Assembly (NCBI GenBank): GCA_025057395.1
Contig: JANWXU010000020.1
Location: 1 to 44,334, forward strand
DNA: 44,334 nucleotides
DNA from: Bacteroidia bacterium
Lineage (GTDB): Bacteria; Bacteroidota; Bacteroidia; J057; JANWXU01
Reading direction: 5' to 3'
The position numbers and the translations under genes are program-made. The notes under the pieces were generated by a model. The model was not told the DNA's origin, did no database searches, and was given only the letters and a program-made list of their open reading frames with translations. Shown one piece after another: positions 44,227 to 44,334 of this stretch. Every line of letters starts with the position of its first letter. The stretch's first letter is position 1.

Positions 44227-44334
44227 TTGTTTGCTTCCGTTCTTGTTCTCGCTTTTCTCCTCTTTGCGTGGGTTTCTATAGAGGAGGCGTTAGCTTTGTG
44301 TACGATAAAAGATAGTTTTTCTAAAGTCTTATAC
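44227..44334 (+). CDS. Start of an exported protein, probably SprA (partial)
   Basis: A 36-codon frame runs off the window end, starting at TTG 44227 after A-rich sequence; an in-frame TAA lies at 44221-44223, so no earlier start exists. The predicted N-terminus is signal-peptide-like: a hydrophobic core (SVLVLAFLLFAWV) followed by ALAL and a polar stretch. The frame is too short for a homology call. Identification as sprA, the outer-membrane translocon channel of the type IX secretion system, rests on the known ruvA-sprA gene order in Bacteroidota and on the strong promoter upstream. It would fit the two CHU_C-domain cargo proteins in this window. Confidence 0.45.
   Translation, partial: MFASVLVLAFLLFAWVSIEEALALCTIKDSFSKVLY

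Noticed and set aside
1-44334. CRISPR arrays, insertion sequences, prophage genes, riboswitches, tRNA or rRNA
   Set aside because: Looked for regular short repeats, transposase or integrase motifs, TPP-type elements near thiG and RNA folds; none was seen.

Overview
The window comes from a low-GC bacterium of the phylum Bacteroidota, most likely a Cytophagales-type lineage. The lineage evidence is: two giant exported proteins ending in the gliding-motility-associated (CHU_C / TIGR04131) type IX secretion sorting domain; paired 1.2-kDa-residue-class FG-GAP/VCBS proteins with an ASPIC/UnbV domain; a Bacteroidota-style FecA receptor; a DUF4271 protein next to hemD; and ruvA followed by what looks like the start of sprA. 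Most starts lack a Shine-Dalgarno sequence, and TTG/GTG starts are unusually frequent. No rRNA, tRNA, CRISPR array, insertion sequence, integrase or phage gene was found. Most of the window reads as chromosomal core.

Layout. 1-5945: end of an unidentified gene, a TPR protein, ispF (convergent), then a DUF4271 membrane protein carrying a degenerate GH2-like N-terminus, hemD, an exported thioredoxin-like protein, and nadK (convergent). 6159-13307: two tandem, paralogous exported VCBS/ASPIC proteins. 13385-19405: lysS, a FecA-like TonB-dependent receptor closed by a strong terminator, and an OmpR-type response regulator with its histidine kinase. 19527-28873: two tandem paralogous giant type IX cargo proteins, each followed by a textbook terminator. 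29044-33824 (minus strand): a NodU/CmcH-type carbamoyltransferase, a MATE exporter, thiG and ccmB. 33865-41291 (minus strand): two tandem class A penicillin-binding proteins, a phosphohexomutase, a fatty-acid desaturase and thpR, tightly packed. 41425-44334: a Nif3-family protein, divergent from a ZIP metal transporter, ruvA, and a canonical Bacteroidota promoter leading into a truncated exported reading frame that is probably sprA.

How the parts fit. Much of the content builds or decorates the cell envelope: peptidoglycan synthases, sugar-phosphate isomerisation, lipid desaturation, an outer-membrane receptor, and exported adhesin-like or scaffold proteins. If the last reading frame is sprA, the window holds both a component of the type IX translocon and two of its likely cargo proteins. 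The rest is metabolism: isoprenoid, haem, NADP, thiamin and lysyl-tRNA.

Best candidates for something new: (1) a membrane-anchored, apparently non-catalytic GH2-like domain fused to DUF4271 upstream of hemD; (2) a two-gene PBP1 operon in which the downstream copy has lost glycosyltransferase residues but keeps every transpeptidase motif; (3) two giant exported paralogues sharing a conserved triple-CxxC module. No wholly unknown multi-gene system was convincingly identified.
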